A DNA stretch of 64,000 nucleotides, from positions 5,647,992-5,711,991 of the forward strand of contig NC_060964.1 in assembly GCF_910589235.1 (NCBI RefSeq). The letters are read 5' to 3'. Position 1 is the first letter of the stretch. Each line of letters opens with the position of its first letter. Under the pieces are notes generated by a model. The model did no database searches and was not told the DNA's origin. It worked only from the letters and a program-made list of their open reading frames with translations. Both the position numbers and the translations under genes were made by a program. The stretch is from Vespa crabro. Its lineage: Eukaryota > Arthropoda > Insecta > Hymenoptera > Vespidae. This document shows, one piece after another, positions 25,134 to 37,592 of the stretch.

Positions 25134-26185
25134 AATAGATCGAACCGAGTGCGAGAGGAACTTGATAGGATAATAAATATAACCTACCCCTATCCCTATC
25201 TCGTTCCATTTTCAACTACTCTTTTTTCCATCCCCTCTTTCCTTTCGCTCTTTTCCATCCTTCAGTATGAAGGCTCGAAGTGGCAGACGGCAACACGTGC
25301 CGTTGATAAATAGGAAAAGCGTTCTCCGTTCGCGAGCTTTAATCAGGAAGAGTCGTTCGGTTCTCGAACGGGCAACGAGACGATCAATTTGTGCGATATC
25401 CACGAAGATATTCATTTTAGCAAATACGAGTGAGTAAAAGAGAAAGAGAGAGAGAGAAAGAGAGAGAGGAAACGCGAATTCATGTCATCCTCTCTCTAGA
25501 ACGATCTATCTCAGCTCGCACGATAATGAAATCCTCGCTGACGTTTTTGGCGCGATTCGATATTCTCGAACAAACGTAGAAATTTACGACAAGCCCGGAT
25601 TCAATCGTAGTCAACGTGTCGTCTCGATCGTTCGGCTACAAATTCGCAATGCATTAAATTATCACAGCTTTGTTCACTTTCTCTCTCTTTCTTCCTACGT
25701 ACGCTTGCGTGCTGCGTACGTATGTGCATTTATCTGTTTCTCTCCAATCTTTCGTGTTTGTATTAACGAACGAATCGAAATTTAATGGCGAACAATCGAA
25801 TTTTTGACGAATGAAAATACAAATTTCGTTGGCTCGTATTATAAACCAACAACGGTACTAATTTAAAACGCGTCGCGAAAGATTTCCCGAAAAACGTTTC
25901 TGCATCTTCGAACGAAATTGGACTTTTCTTTTGTCTTCTTTTCCTTTTTTTTTCTGTTCATTTTTTTCTCTCTTTTCTTTTTCTTTTTCTTTTCTTTTTC
26001 TTTTCTTTTTTTTTATACCGTAAGTAGAAAAGTTCAGGACGGATCGTCGATACGTCGACTATTAGTCATAGGATATTGATGGTATATCTTTACTTTGTAA
26101 GGATGTATCGTTGAAAATACACGTCGTTCCATAAATCAAACTAAATGCATATTTCGGAAGGTTATACATATTTATGTATTTATAT

Positions 26186-26189
<4 letters not shown>

Positions 26190-26217
<28 letters not shown>
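26190..26217. repeat. (AT)n microsatellite
   Basis: A pure AT run. Confidence 0.9.
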
Positions 26218-26220
<3 letters not shown>

Positions 26221-27506
26221 TTACTCTTTACTAATTACTTTATTATTTACGTAATAACATAACATAAAAACACATATATATTTATATATAAACATATATG
26301 TTTACTCGTTTAACTCTTTGACGATTGAACGCGAACCAATATATTTTTTCATAAAAAAAATACGCACCACTACGAAGACGTAGACGAGATTCAAAAATAA
26401 AATTATCGTATCTTGACTGGGATATACGACGTTTGTATAGAAAAGGAAGGAGAAAGATCGTGTCAGAACGGTTAACTTCAACAAATCTTGCCGATATGAA
26501 CATTCGATTCACGTAGCAAAGATCGACAAGTAATCATATTTTCCAAAAGCTGTACGATGCTTTGCGACTTGAGAATCAATGCGGAACGTGCACGAAGTAA
26601 CTCAATTTTTTCGTCGATACGTTCAACGTCATAACGCAAAAACACAATTGCAATCGAGTTAAGAAACAATATATCAAATATCTAGGCATATTAATTTGGA
26701 TAAAATGGAAGGACGTTATATAGCGACGTAATTCTCTTCGATTTGTTTTTTCCTCTTTTTCTTCTTTTTTTCTTTTTTTTTTGTTTTTTTTGTTTTTCTT
26801 TTTTCTTTAGAAATTTAATTGCCAAAAATTAGAAAATTAAAAAGAAAAAGATTGACAACGGTGAATTATTCTTTACATGATACAATCATTTAAGAAACGA
26901 GTAGACGTCATTGGTCATTCGACGTCAAGTGGCATCGCTCGGAATGAATGGCGGCGCCGAGCATCGTAAAATTTAACGCGAAAACTTTGGATCGTAACTC
27001 GTCAATGAAATGAGTTAGTTGATGATCCTGTCCTGTACGGAAGAAAACGATTTTCCTTCGTCTAAATTCGCCCGTTGATTCTAATCGTGGGTTTGATGTT
27101 GTCGTGGAAATTTACGTCCTATTCGGAGGTTTGGACTTTCACGAAGGGAAGGACCATCACGAATGTTACCGGAGATTCACCGGAATAATTTTAACCACAA
27201 ATGTCGTGTAGACGATTCGTCGAATCGGAAGTGGAGAAACCCGAATACTTGGAAGAAGGGTGAAAGAAGGGTGGAGACAGGGATAGAAGGGTAAAAGGGA
27301 AAGGGGGAGTGGGGAAGAAGGCTGACAAGAGCCGCTAGTAGGAGGAAGGGAAGACTCTCCTTTGCAGTTAGTTGTCGTCAGTAGCAGGCTGTACTCTAAT
27401 TAACGGCGAGTAACAAGAGTACCCGAGAGAGATGGAGAGTCGTTCTATAACTCGTGCGAGAGAGTGAAACGCAGACACGACCTCGTAGTCATATAAAAGC
27501 ATGAGA

Positions 27507-27543
27507 GAAGAAGAAGAAGAAGAAGAAGAAGAAGAAGAAGAAG
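27507..27543. repeat. (GAA)n microsatellite
   Basis: About 12 units. Confidence 0.9.
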
Positions 27544-28431
27544 GGAAAAGAGAAAGAGAGAAGGATAGCTCAAATATAAGTTTAAAGAAGGAAAGCTTTA
27601 CAGTGCCGATATCGATTCGTATCAAAACTCATCTATTTAATTTCTAAATATTTTTAATTAATTAACGTATAATCGTTAAAAATCACGACGATTATGATCT
27701 ACTATCAAGATCGGTCACTAGTGTCATGTTATAAAAAAATTTATGAAAGTTAAGAAAAAGCAACGATTGATGTATCACAATGCACGGGGGAAAGAAAAAA
27801 TATAAATGTGCGTTGGAGTTATTTTATTAATTCACTTCTTTTTTCTTTTTTTTTCTTTTCTTTTTTTTTTCCCCTTTGAAACAAAGTTACCCGTAGACTT
27901 TATAGTAACTCGTATAGTTTTTCAATGTTACCCATACTATGTCAGGATAAATCGAATTTTGGCAACTCGAAAAGCTCCAATAATTTTTACACGCAAGCCT
28001 CTTCTTGAAAGAACTTCCGTTTCGGTCGAATAAGTTGAGACCGTAAAAAGTAAGAGGAACAAGCTGCTCGTAAAGCTGTAACAAGAATCGGCCTGGATCA
28101 AGAGAAAACGGATGTTGCAGCTGTTTCCTGTCGCACGTAAGTTCCCAATAGAGAAGCTTTCGTGTCTTTCGAAAAGCTGCAACGTTTTTCTCCGTAGTTC
28201 TTCTTTTTCTTTCAATCTATGCTGGATTACTGGTTTCTCTTTCTCTTTAGAACTTCCGATCTCGGATTGCAGCTTTGAAAATAGGATTCCGAAAATATTG
28301 ATACATTAAATATTTTATCTAGAAGCTTACAAACCAATAAAGATGTCATTCGTTTTCCAACGAAGTAGGTACCAACATAAGTACATGTATATCAGTATAA
28401 ATATAACTGTTCGTATGTAGTAACATTTATA

Positions 28432-28500
28432 TACACATACATATATATATATATTTATTTATTTATTTATTTATTTATTTATATATATGTGTGTGTGTGT
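28432..28500. repeat. (TA)n/(TTTA)n/(TG)n composite
   Basis: Three repeat types in succession. Confidence 0.9.
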
Positions 28501-29046
28501 ATTCCTATCGTATATAAGTTTTCGTTCAAACATTTCCAAAAGCTCCAACATTTTTCCATCCTTTTTCCTTTTTATATATAGGTAGATAGATAACATAGAT
28601 ACATGCACATACATAAACGAGCGCATTGTCAATGTGTAAAGAATATATAGAAATCGAAAATGTTCGTCGAGAATGAATAAACAAGATGAACCGTGATGTT
28701 TGCTTTTGTCACGGCTACACTACAGGAAATATACGAAAGAGCTTCTATTTGATACATAGTCCTTTCAATACGTCATCACTTTTGCCAATTCATGAATATT
28801 TTTCTACGTGTTTTGCCATCCGGTCCATCGGATTTCTTTTATCAAAACCGCGTTTCGTGGACTATCGATCGATCCGTTCCTCCGTTTCAGGAGAAGGAGA
28901 AAGAGGAAAACAATCGGTCGAAGGTGAGAAAACGAACGAGAAGCAAGAGAAGCACAGATTATAGTTGATTTTGCGGTCGGCCGATCGCAGTTTCCACCGA
29001 GCCCAACAGCAGAAACGGAAACAAAGCTGCGGAAAAAGAGAGAGAG

Positions 29047-29081
<35 letters not shown>

Positions 29082-29703
29082 GAGTCCTTGAAAGCCACCT
29101 GCGCGCAGTATGTGCAGGTGCATTGCAGTTTCATAGTCTTCGACCGTACTCACCGTCCGAGTAGAACCGTGAAGCGAACTGTAATCCTGTTTTCTAAATG
29201 TAACCCAACTTTGGCGAACATGTGTACGTCCAACCACAAGCCCTGTTCAACAATTTGTCTCCACGCCCAACATCCCACTGCATTCCTATCCCTTCCTTTC
29301 TCTTCGTATCCACAGCTCTTTGTCTTCTCTCTTCGACTGCTCCCTTCTCTCTCTCTCTCTCTCTCTCCCTCTCTCCTTTTCTTTCTTTCTCTTTCCTTTT
29401 CTCTCTTTCTCTTTTTCTCTCTTAGAACGAGGTACTAAACTATTTTCGATATACACATACATATATACGATATAATGTAGATGTCAATGCAATTTAATTC
29501 CGTCGATTCTATTTTATCAAATTTTTTAGAAATTTTCATGAATTTTTTCTTCACGTAAAATGATATTAACAAGATTTTGTTTAATATTTGGAAATCTTGA
29601 CAAGTAAAGGGATTTGATTCGATCATTATCGTATAATATTTTCTTGGAATATAGTTCGATAAGATCAGCAGTTTCTCTCTTCAAGGGAGAAGATTCTCAA
29701 TAA

Positions 29704-29706
<3 letters not shown>

Positions 29707-29757
<51 letters not shown>
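29707..29757. repeat. (AT)n microsatellite
   Basis: About 25 uninterrupted units. Confidence 0.9.
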
Positions 29758-29758
<1 letters not shown>

Positions 29759-30170
29759 CAATCTTTACCAAAGGGATCAAATCAAGTAATGCAAACATAT
29801 ACCAAAATGCCTACTCACAACGATGTGGTCATCCTTTAATCCTCTTTAAACTACCATAAAACTGATGTGTATTAATGAGTTTACGTTGAAAATTAAATCA
29901 TACGATTAGGGGCATAGTTAGTTTGCATCTAAAATATTTGTTCGGCAATGTTAAGAATGTTATTTTTCTATTATATATATATATATGATCTTGGATATAT
30001 CTAATGATCTCAATTATAGGAAATAAACTCTTTTCTCTATGGTATTCCAATATACATGAACATATGTGCATGCATAATACGAGACAGATAGGATTGGAGT
30101 ACTGGCCAAATGTGGATTAGAGAACATGATAATTTGCCACGTGACTGCTGCCAGTCCTTCGATGAATCCC

Positions 30171-30186
30171 ATTACCATATGGTAAT
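30171..30186. promoter_or_regulatory. 16-base perfect palindrome ATTACCAT/ATGGTAAT
   Basis: The two 8-base halves are exact reverse complements with no spacer. A CACGTG E-box lies 28 bases upstream at 30138-30143. A dimeric transcription-factor site is possible. A related palindrome with the same ATTACC/GGTAAT arms lies at 53483-53496. Confidence 0.3.
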
Positions 30187-31062
30187 CACCATAATTTTGT
30201 TATAATCCATCCTCAACTAGTAATGAAAATTATTCATTAAATATGACTTTCACTTCGGTCCAAAAATCTTGCGTGTAATATTTCGGTTTTATTTACCTTT
30301 AATCATATCGTATTACATATTTACATTGAATCATTATTTACATTTAATATTTGAAAATTATTTCGATATAGCCATCATATTCGATATGTAATAATTTTTA
30401 TGTTTTTAATTTAATTAAAAGTAAAACAAGAAATCGGAACGTTAATTGAAAATAAATTAATTCAAAATAAAATAATTAATCAAGAGAATATAATACAGGG
30501 TTTACTTAATGATCGACAATTTTGATTCGATCATTTACTTTACAAAAAAAAAAAAAAAGAAAAAAACCAATTTTCCAACGGTATATCCTGATTATTGTTG
30601 AGGTATATTGATAATTATAAAAATTTATATAATTAATTTAAGTGAATGATCAGAGAAAATGCAAAAGTAATAAATCCAAGTATCATTACGCGTATTCAAA
30701 TATAAAACAGTGACGATTGTTAGCAGGTAATTAATATATATTTATATCACGTTAGTTAATTAGTTCGATTCGTCCAATGTTTTTCGACAAAATTATATAT
30801 TACATCTTTGATCCTTGATGCAATTCTATCGTCGATGCAAAATACACTCTATGATTATTTTATATATACTATATGGAAATATATACGTATAGGGAAGAAA
30901 AATTTTGGATAGTCTTACATTTTAATGATTCATATTAAAGGTTATATATATCATAATAGAAGCGTACCGAAGTCGTATTTGTTCCAATTAAAATTTTTCC
31001 ATTCTTTTTTTTTTTTTTTTTTCTTGAAATATCATTCGTTTTTCATTTATGGTTAACAAGGC

Positions 31063-31280
31063 TCGCTAGTGATACGTGAACGTAGATATATATCCAGGTG
31101 CAAGTATCACGCACGCAGGATATCACGTGATGGGCAAGAACAATTTCAGGCTCTCGTCATCGCTCAGAAGCGGCTCGTAACTTGCTGGGTGGCAAGAACA
31201 ATTAGCTACGAGCCCGTGGAATTGCCAAGGGCGATACAATTGGCTCGTCCCCGCCCGGTTTCGTCGCGATACATTTCTAC
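31063..31280. other. GC-richer unique island in intron 1 with direct and inverted repeats
   Basis: A repeat-free island contrasts with its AT-rich flanks. It contains a 13-base direct repeat (GGCAAGAACAATT) at 31133-31145 and 31191-31203, and an 8-base perfect inverted repeat (GGCTCGTA/TACGAGCC) at 31172-31179 and 31207-31214 that brackets the second copy. A cis-regulatory element is a reasonable guess. The frames open on both strands resemble no known protein. Confidence 0.3.
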
Positions 31281-31535
31281 GTGTTCCTTCTGTGAACGAA
31301 AATACACATACATAGATACATACATACATATATACGTACATACACAATGATACTCCTAGCAATACTAAAGCACCACTACCACAATCAACAGAGGTAACAC
31401 CACAACGTCGACCAACGTGAGTTACTACCCTCGTCCAAGTTTCTGTCGACGGCTCCAATCTGGCAGGGACCATGCGACATTGTCCAAAATCTCCGGAAAC
31501 TGCATCGGGTTACGTTATATGAAGGCGGTATTCTC

Positions 31536-31544
31536 TATAAATAG
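31536..31544 (+). promoter_or_regulatory. TATA-box-like element
   Basis: TATAAATAG matches the core TATA consensus well and lies in a non-repetitive stretch. A loosely initiator-like TCACATT lies about 36 bases downstream. No downstream exon was identified, so an alternative promoter is only a possibility, and such matches arise often in AT-rich DNA. Confidence 0.15.
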
Positions 31545-31880
31545 GCTAACTCTTGCCTCTTCCCATTAAGCTCACATTCGTAGCACGTTTCGCGCATTTC
31601 TCATAGCAGGACAGGAGGTGCCCTTGTTGGAGCCTGTTTTTATTGCAAGATAATACGGAGGCGAATACGTTCGAATGCGACCTCGTTAAAATGGTATTTC
31701 CAACGAAACATCAGCATCGAAAAAGAGAAAAAGAAAATTAAATAAAAAAAAAAGAAAAAAAAAAAACATCCAAACTAACTTACATTTTTCAAACTCCGAG
31801 TTCGATTTATTTTCAATAAAGGGAATTACCTCAAGTTTCTAACAACGGGATGATGTTAAAGGTAATAGATATAATCAAAA

Positions 31881-31920
31881 AAGAAGAAGAAGAAGAAGAA
31901 GAAGAAGAAGAAGAGGAAGA
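31881..31920. repeat. (GAA)n microsatellite
   Basis: A GAA tract followed by poly-A. Confidence 0.9.
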
Positions 31921-32299
31921 AAAAAAAAGGAACAAAGTAGATTATATATCGATTCCTTTGTTCGATGGGAGAGAACGTTTACGCGAAGATAAACTTATAG
32001 TGTCTGTTCCCTATAAAACACCGAATCCGCTTTAAACGGATTCTTGATCCCGGATAAAGCGAGAGCCTTATTGATGCTGTCGAAACAATACGACGAACTT
32101 TTAAATAGATTTCTCTTTCGATGGATGAGAAAAAGAGAGAGAGAGAGAAAGAGTGAGTGAGAGAATATAAAAATAAAATATAATCTAAATATATTATATT
32201 TATAAGTATGTCGTACATCTAAAGGATGTATTGGAACATGCTCTATATTCTTTACTTTACTCTAATTCTATTTTCTTCGCACGTGCGCATGAACGAGCT

Positions 32300-32525
32300 C
32301 AAAGCTCGAAGTCTAGGATGCAAGTTAAATCCATTTTGCTGGTAGTATACGAGGCGCGGTCGGCCAATGGCGAGTTTCCGACGACGACGGCCGCTGCTAT
32401 ATTTCAACTTAATTAAGCTGGCGTTTACATTATCGAATTTATATTTTAATAACCACGATTTAATGCGCGGCCTTGCGGCGCCACCTCGGCTATAGTTATT
32501 TCTCCATGGTGTAAAACCATGGATT
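32300..32525. other. Unique CpG-rich island with TAAT sites and a short hairpin
   Basis: CpG-rich blocks (around 32356-32400 and 32465-32490) bracket AT-rich DNA that holds a 10-base palindrome CTTAATTAAG (32408-32417) and TTAAT motifs of the kind homeodomain proteins bind. A hairpin with 7-base arms (CCATGGT/ACCATGG, 5-base loop) lies at 32504-32522. The mixture resembles conserved non-coding enhancer DNA, but conservation cannot be judged from one sequence. Confidence 0.25.
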
Positions 32526-33009
32526 ACATAAAAGCTAAGATAAAAAAGAAAAAAAAAAAAACAGAAAGAAAGGAACACACTTTTACCTTTTCTTTCATCA
32601 AATCGATTTTTACCAGCACCATCTTCCTTTCTGGCATTTAATTTTAAATTCGATAACTAATTTGAAAGTAATTTATTATCGATCGACCGATAGATATCTC
32701 GTTCTTACGTAATCGATTGGAATTACACGTCTCGAAGGAACCTTTACCCTTCCTAATTCAAATCTATTACCGTTCGAACCTTTTTCCCACCGTTTCACTC
32801 TTGGAAATGATGGGTCTTGGGTGTTATTCTTGATTTTTAATTTCATCTCGGAAAATTACATCGGAATAAATATTTGAAAATCATTCAGGCCCATTATTTT
32901 TACTTTTCTTTTGATTTGATTAAATGTTAGTCTCTAGTAAGAAATCATAGAATTTCAAACGAGAAAACGAAATTACATCTCTTCCCTTCGAGTAATTCCA
33001 GACTCCTTA

Positions 33010-33083
<74 letters not shown>
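33010..33083. repeat. (TC)n/(CA)n/(CATA)n composite
   Basis: TC, CA, CATA and CA again, in order. Confidence 0.9.
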
Positions 33084-33292
33084 ATATTAGTAAAGTTTTT
33101 AGTTTACTTTTCTTCCACAAAAAGAAGATATCTTACGACCTTTATATTTTACTGCGAAAGTTTTGCGTTTATTCGTAGGTCATAAAAGTTAAACAACTTC
33201 GTGTTCATAATATTTATTATCCTTTCAATGATCGTCCTCAAAGAAAGTCGAAACAATGTCAATGGGACATATGTAATTTTGGTATTTCATTC

Positions 33293-33335
33293 ATACTCGA
33301 GTACTCGTTCGTACTCGTTCGTACTCGTTCGTACT
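33293..33335. repeat. Decamer minisatellite (GTACTCGTTC)n
   Basis: Three exact ten-base units (33301-33330) with degenerate partial copies on both sides. Confidence 0.9.
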
Positions 33336-33770
33336 TGCTTAAACTTTTATTTGCTTTATTAAACTAGACGAACAACGTGCTCAAAGAATCGGTCAGCTCC
33401 TTTATCCTGTCTATTTAGCCGACATATATCGATATTACTGTCATGAACAAGACACGTTTCACGATTCTCGAGTTATGCCAGTAGAATTCCCTTTTATCGA
33501 ATAGGCCACGTATTCGACGCTTGAACGAATCCGACTAACCGAATAAATAGAATTTCCGTTTCGATAAATGTGCTCTTGCTACGGCAAACATTACTTCGTA
33601 ATCAAGTTCTTCCTTCGTATTTTCATAGTTTAAAGTTCATACAAATTTATCATAGACACGGAAAAAAGTGAAGCTCGATTTCACGTTAAATTAAAATTTA
33701 GCTCAACGATCATTTACTCAGTACACACTTGTTCTTTCTCTTGACGATTTTATCGACTTTTTTCTTATTT

Positions 33771-33779
33771 TCTTTCTTT

Positions 33780-33814
<35 letters not shown>
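33771..33814. repeat. (TTTC)n microsatellite
   Basis: Pyrimidine tetranucleotide tract. Confidence 0.9.
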
Positions 33815-34040
33815 AGTTTCTTTACCCTCGACGACGCTCTCAAAGCATACCAGTACCTCTCTTTTCTCAACTTTCTTGATAAACGCTCATGGCAACTCCG
33901 AGGATCTTATCCGGCCAAGAATAGGATTAGGATTTGATCCGAGTGGATCATAATTTTCCGTACAGCCAAGTATTCGGAGCTCTTGATCTAGTGAGTTCAA
34001 CCTCTCTCTATTCGCTTTCAATGTTTTAACATTTCATTCT

Positions 34041-34045
<5 letters not shown>

Positions 34046-34076
<31 letters not shown>
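34046..34076. repeat. (TC)n microsatellite
   Basis: A pure TC run with an imperfect tail. Confidence 0.9.
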
Positions 34077-34084
<8 letters not shown>

Positions 34085-34389
34085 TTCTCTATCTTTATCT
34101 TTTTCTCTTAAATTAGTGCATAGGAAAAATTTTAATAGCCTGTTAAAATGTTTTGTTTAATTGTTTTTTATATAACGAACTTTGAAGTAATCGATTCTAT
34201 GGCATACGAACATGCATTGTTCTAACAATGAAACTCGTTAAGGTTCGTTAAGCTAGAAAATTTTAAGAGTTAAGTTATCAAAAATTTGTGTTCTATTTTT
34301 GTTCGTTGAGATATAATCAAACGGGAATAATATATCCTATAGGAAAAGTTCACGTTGCTCGTAAGGGGAGAAAATGGAAAAAGGATGGT

Positions 34390-34700
34390 ATTTCTAAAAG
34401 GATGAGAGATGCGAATCTCTGAGTGGAATATTCGGTAAGCTTTTGCGAAGCTTTCGACGAACGAGTGAGTCGGTCGGTCGGTCGATATAAACAACGGCGA
34501 CAAAACGTAGACATAAACGGCAGATATTCTGCGCTTCTAACGCTGCGTTTCTGAAGACCTCTCGAAAAGCAAGGGGACCCTTTGGGTAAGCAACGCTCTT
34601 CAGAGATTCGTCGGCATGCTGCCTTTGATAGCTTTTCAAAGTGCGGAGGCGCGTCCATCCCATCAACACCGGAGAGTACCATCTTCCCTGGTACCACAGT
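34390..34700. other. Unique island with overlapping open frames
   Basis: About 300 bases of repeat-free, CpG-rich DNA stay open in two minus-strand frames and partly in one plus-strand frame. None of the translations resembles a known domain. A short CGGT tetramer run lies near 34470-34485. The long frames probably reflect base composition; a regulatory element or an unrecognised exon cannot be excluded. Confidence 0.2.
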
Positions 34701-34856
34701 TTTCTCTTTTTCTCTTCCTTTCTTTCACTTTTATCCTTCTTCTATCTCCTTTTCTTTCTTGTATCTAACTCTCTATCGTCGCATACCCTTTGTACCATTT
34801 TGTGAAATGCAAAGCGGAACATGCCGTGGTTCGAGCGGTCACTTGGCATGAACTCG

Positions 34857-34886
34857 ATATATATATATATATATATACATATGTGT

Positions 34887-34921
<35 letters not shown>
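34857..34921. repeat. (TA)n/(TG)n composite
   Basis: A TA run then about 20 TG units; TG/CA tracts can adopt Z-DNA. Confidence 0.9.
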
Positions 34922-34924
<3 letters not shown>

Positions 34925-35401
34925 TGGAGAGAAAGACGACGAAATTTTAGAGAAAGGAAAAGAAGAACGAGGGGATACGTTGTACCGGACAGCTGGTTTG
35001 ACATTGGATCGGTTCAAAGCTGGAACGCGAAGAGAGCCTAGCATTCTATGCATGTGAAAGCTCTTCTTGACTGGATCGACCCTTGAAGGACTTTTCCCTT
35101 CGTGAGAACTTCTTCACAGAAAATCACTGAGGAGATTCAAGAGAAAGCTATGTACTCTCGAGGACCGGTTATCTATATATATATATACGTACGTATGTCG
35201 ATGACAAATCGATATCAATCGAAATGTCGAGAACTGGTAGAAATTATGTTTTAATAAATTCATTTCATTTTTAATAAATTGATCATGATTTATCTTCTTT
35301 TTTACGTCGGATATTAAAAGGATTGACCTCTTGGTGGTTCATCTTTTGTACGACAAAAAAGAGATGTCTTTTGTATGGGGAAAAAAAAAGAAAGAAACGA
35401 G

Positions 35402-35445
35402 AGAGATAGATAGATAGATAGATAGATAGATATATATAGATAGAT

Positions 35446-35477
<32 letters not shown>
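35402..35477. repeat. (GATA)n/(GA)n composite
   Basis: GATA units, a short TA patch, GATA again, then GA. Confidence 0.9.
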
Positions 35478-35819
35478 TGGAATAGTAGATTTATGTATTC
35501 TAACCGGCAGAAAGTGAACGTCCCCTTTTTATCGTACAATATCATATAAAGGTAAAAAAAAAGTGTATATAAGATTTTGTTAAAAGATATTATATTATGA
35601 TTACGTTTTATACGAAAAAAGAACAGAAAAGAAAAAAAAAGAAAAAAGGAAAAAAAAAAGAAAAAAAAATCCATAAGAAAAGTAATTGTCATACAAGAGG
35701 TGGTTAGATACACAAGTAGGTATTTCGAAGAGGTAAAAAAAAGTACATAAAAAGTTTAGAATGAAGGAAGAACAATTGAACGGTTCTACTTAAGTTAAAT
35801 CGTTTTTCGATATCGACGA

Positions 35820-35854
35820 AAGCAGCAGCAGCAGCAGCAGTAGCAGTAGCAGCA
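35820..35854. repeat. (CAG)n trinucleotide
   Basis: CAG units with two TAG variants; no coding context. Confidence 0.9.
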
Positions 35855-36261
35855 CAGTAATTACGAGCTTCCTTTAATGGAGGCAATTCAATCGTCTTTG
35901 TCTTCGCTCGCTGATCACGATTTTTAATAGAAGATGGAGTTAATGGAAGTTAGACGATGACGAAGAAGATGTTGAAAAAGGGCTTGTTCAACGATCACGT
36001 TTCATTCTGGTGAACTATGGGATGACCGGTTTGGGCTTGGTCAAATTTCCATATATAATTTCACATGGCAGAAAGCGAAATTCCGTCAATAACTTATTAT
36101 GCATCCACGATAGAACGTGTGTCGTTCGTTTTGAATATGAATGCGAATAGATCGAATGATAATTCTCAAAACTAACCAGTGTGAGCGTATGAAAATGTGC
36201 CCTGATATGAAAACGCGTTAGCGTTCGACTTACATGTCGAGTTTAATCCTTTTTGTTTTGT

Positions 36262-36308
36262 TTCTCTTTCTTTCTTTCTTGCTTTCTTTCTTTCTTTCTT
36301 TCCTTCTT
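36262..36308. repeat. (TTTC)n microsatellite
   Basis: Followed by T-rich DNA to 36375. Confidence 0.85.
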
Positions 36309-37231
36309 TTTTTTTTGCCTTTTTATTTTATTTCTTTTTTTTTCTGTTTTTTTTTTTTTTTTTTGTTTTTTGTTCTTGTTTTTCTCGAAAATATCAATGA
36401 GTCCGTTGCGTCACGGTAACGGGCACAACGACAGGACGATATTTCTCTCTAATTTTTATTTCGCCCGTAATGCTCTCCTCTCGTGACTATTTAATGGCTA
36501 TAATTTATCCGAGAATGAACGCATTTTCTCATTATTTCGATCGTTCTGAAAATTCGTAAATATTTGTAATATATATATATATATATAAAACTACATAACG
36601 GAGTTGGTTTAACGTAATATATAGAATAATTAATTAAGATTAATTTAATTTCGCATAATACGATTCTGAATAAGGATCATGCAATTAATATAAAAAATTA
36701 TTAAGATATATCACGCAGATATTCCTTCATCTTTATTAGATTTTATATATTTCCTATTTCGACCATCTAATACATTATGTGTGTGCGTGTGCGCGTGCGT
36801 GTATATTTATGTATTACATGAGAAATAAATAAAGATACACTTTTATTCGCGTTCGAACAGAGACGCGATTCGATCGCGAAATATCCCACGGGCTTTTTCT
36901 ATCGATATGTTTCTTTTTTCTTTTTTTTTTTTTTTTTTTTTCTTTTTTTTTTCTTTTTTTTATAAGCTACAAAAAGAAAATGCAGTCACAAGGACTGTAT
37001 ACACAAAATGACGCATACTTTACATTATGCAATATATAGAAATATTATACTCAATTACTATTTCATACAAAATCCACCATGTTTTCCATTAACTTTTGCA
37101 CATTCTATTGCCGAGGCACCTATTATTTGTACGGTATATTGAATATCTTGGAAAATTGTTCATCGCATGCATTGTTCATTGGCTTCGATTGTTCGTTGAA
37201 ATTGGTGCGAATGGTTAAATGATATTATGCA

Positions 37232-37237
<6 letters not shown>

Positions 37238-37278
<41 letters not shown>
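37238..37278. repeat. (GA)n microsatellite
   Basis: A pure GA run of about 20 units. Confidence 0.9.
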
Positions 37279-37281
<3 letters not shown>

Positions 37282-37458
37282 TTTATATTTCATAAACGTA
37301 GATCCAATAGCGGAAGCTTTTATCTTCGATATATTTTATTTCCTATTTGCTGTGTTCCATTTTAGTCGTTGCTTCGATAGACGAAACATCACGAAAACAA
37401 CATTTCCAGTTTTCATTCAATCCATTTCGTTTAACCTACTTTCCGTTTTTATCCATAG

Positions 37459-37531
37459 TTATATATATATACATATATATACACACACATATATATATAT
37501 ATATATGTGCGTGCATGCGTATCTGTGTATG

Positions 37532-37586
<55 letters not shown>

Positions 37587-37592
37587 GTATGT
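37459..37592. repeat. (TA)n/(CA)n/(TG)n composite
   Basis: Over 130 bases of alternating purine-pyrimidine DNA, with the longest pure TA run at about 37538-37585. Confidence 0.9.

Larger units (their letters stand above)
24007..31062. other. Intron 1, segment a: repeats and AT-rich DNA
   Basis: TTC (24181), GA (24514, 24781), TC (25097) and GAA (27507) tracts are followed by a TTTA/TG composite at 28432. Unique islands lie at 25140-25430, 25500-25900, 26880-27420 and 28680-28990. The island at 29090-29330 has a minus-strand donor-like GTGAGT but no supportable exon. From 29430 to 31060 the DNA is very AT-rich and essentially featureless apart from a long TA repeat and a palindrome at 30171. 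Confidence 0.55.
31700..37450. other. Intron 1, segment b: repeats with unique islands
   Basis: This part contains the islands at 32300-32525 and 34390-34700, the decamer repeat at 33301, TTTC tracts at 33771 and 36262, a TA/TG composite at 34857, GATA/GA at 35402 and CAG at 35820. The stretches 32590-33000, 33340-33720 and 35860-36240 are ordinary unique DNA with no feature I can name. Confidence 0.5.

Noticed and set aside
29100..29240. Minus-strand GTGAGT donor-like site with an upstream minus frame
   Set aside because: No matching acceptor or recognisable peptide was found, so an antisense exon is not supportable.
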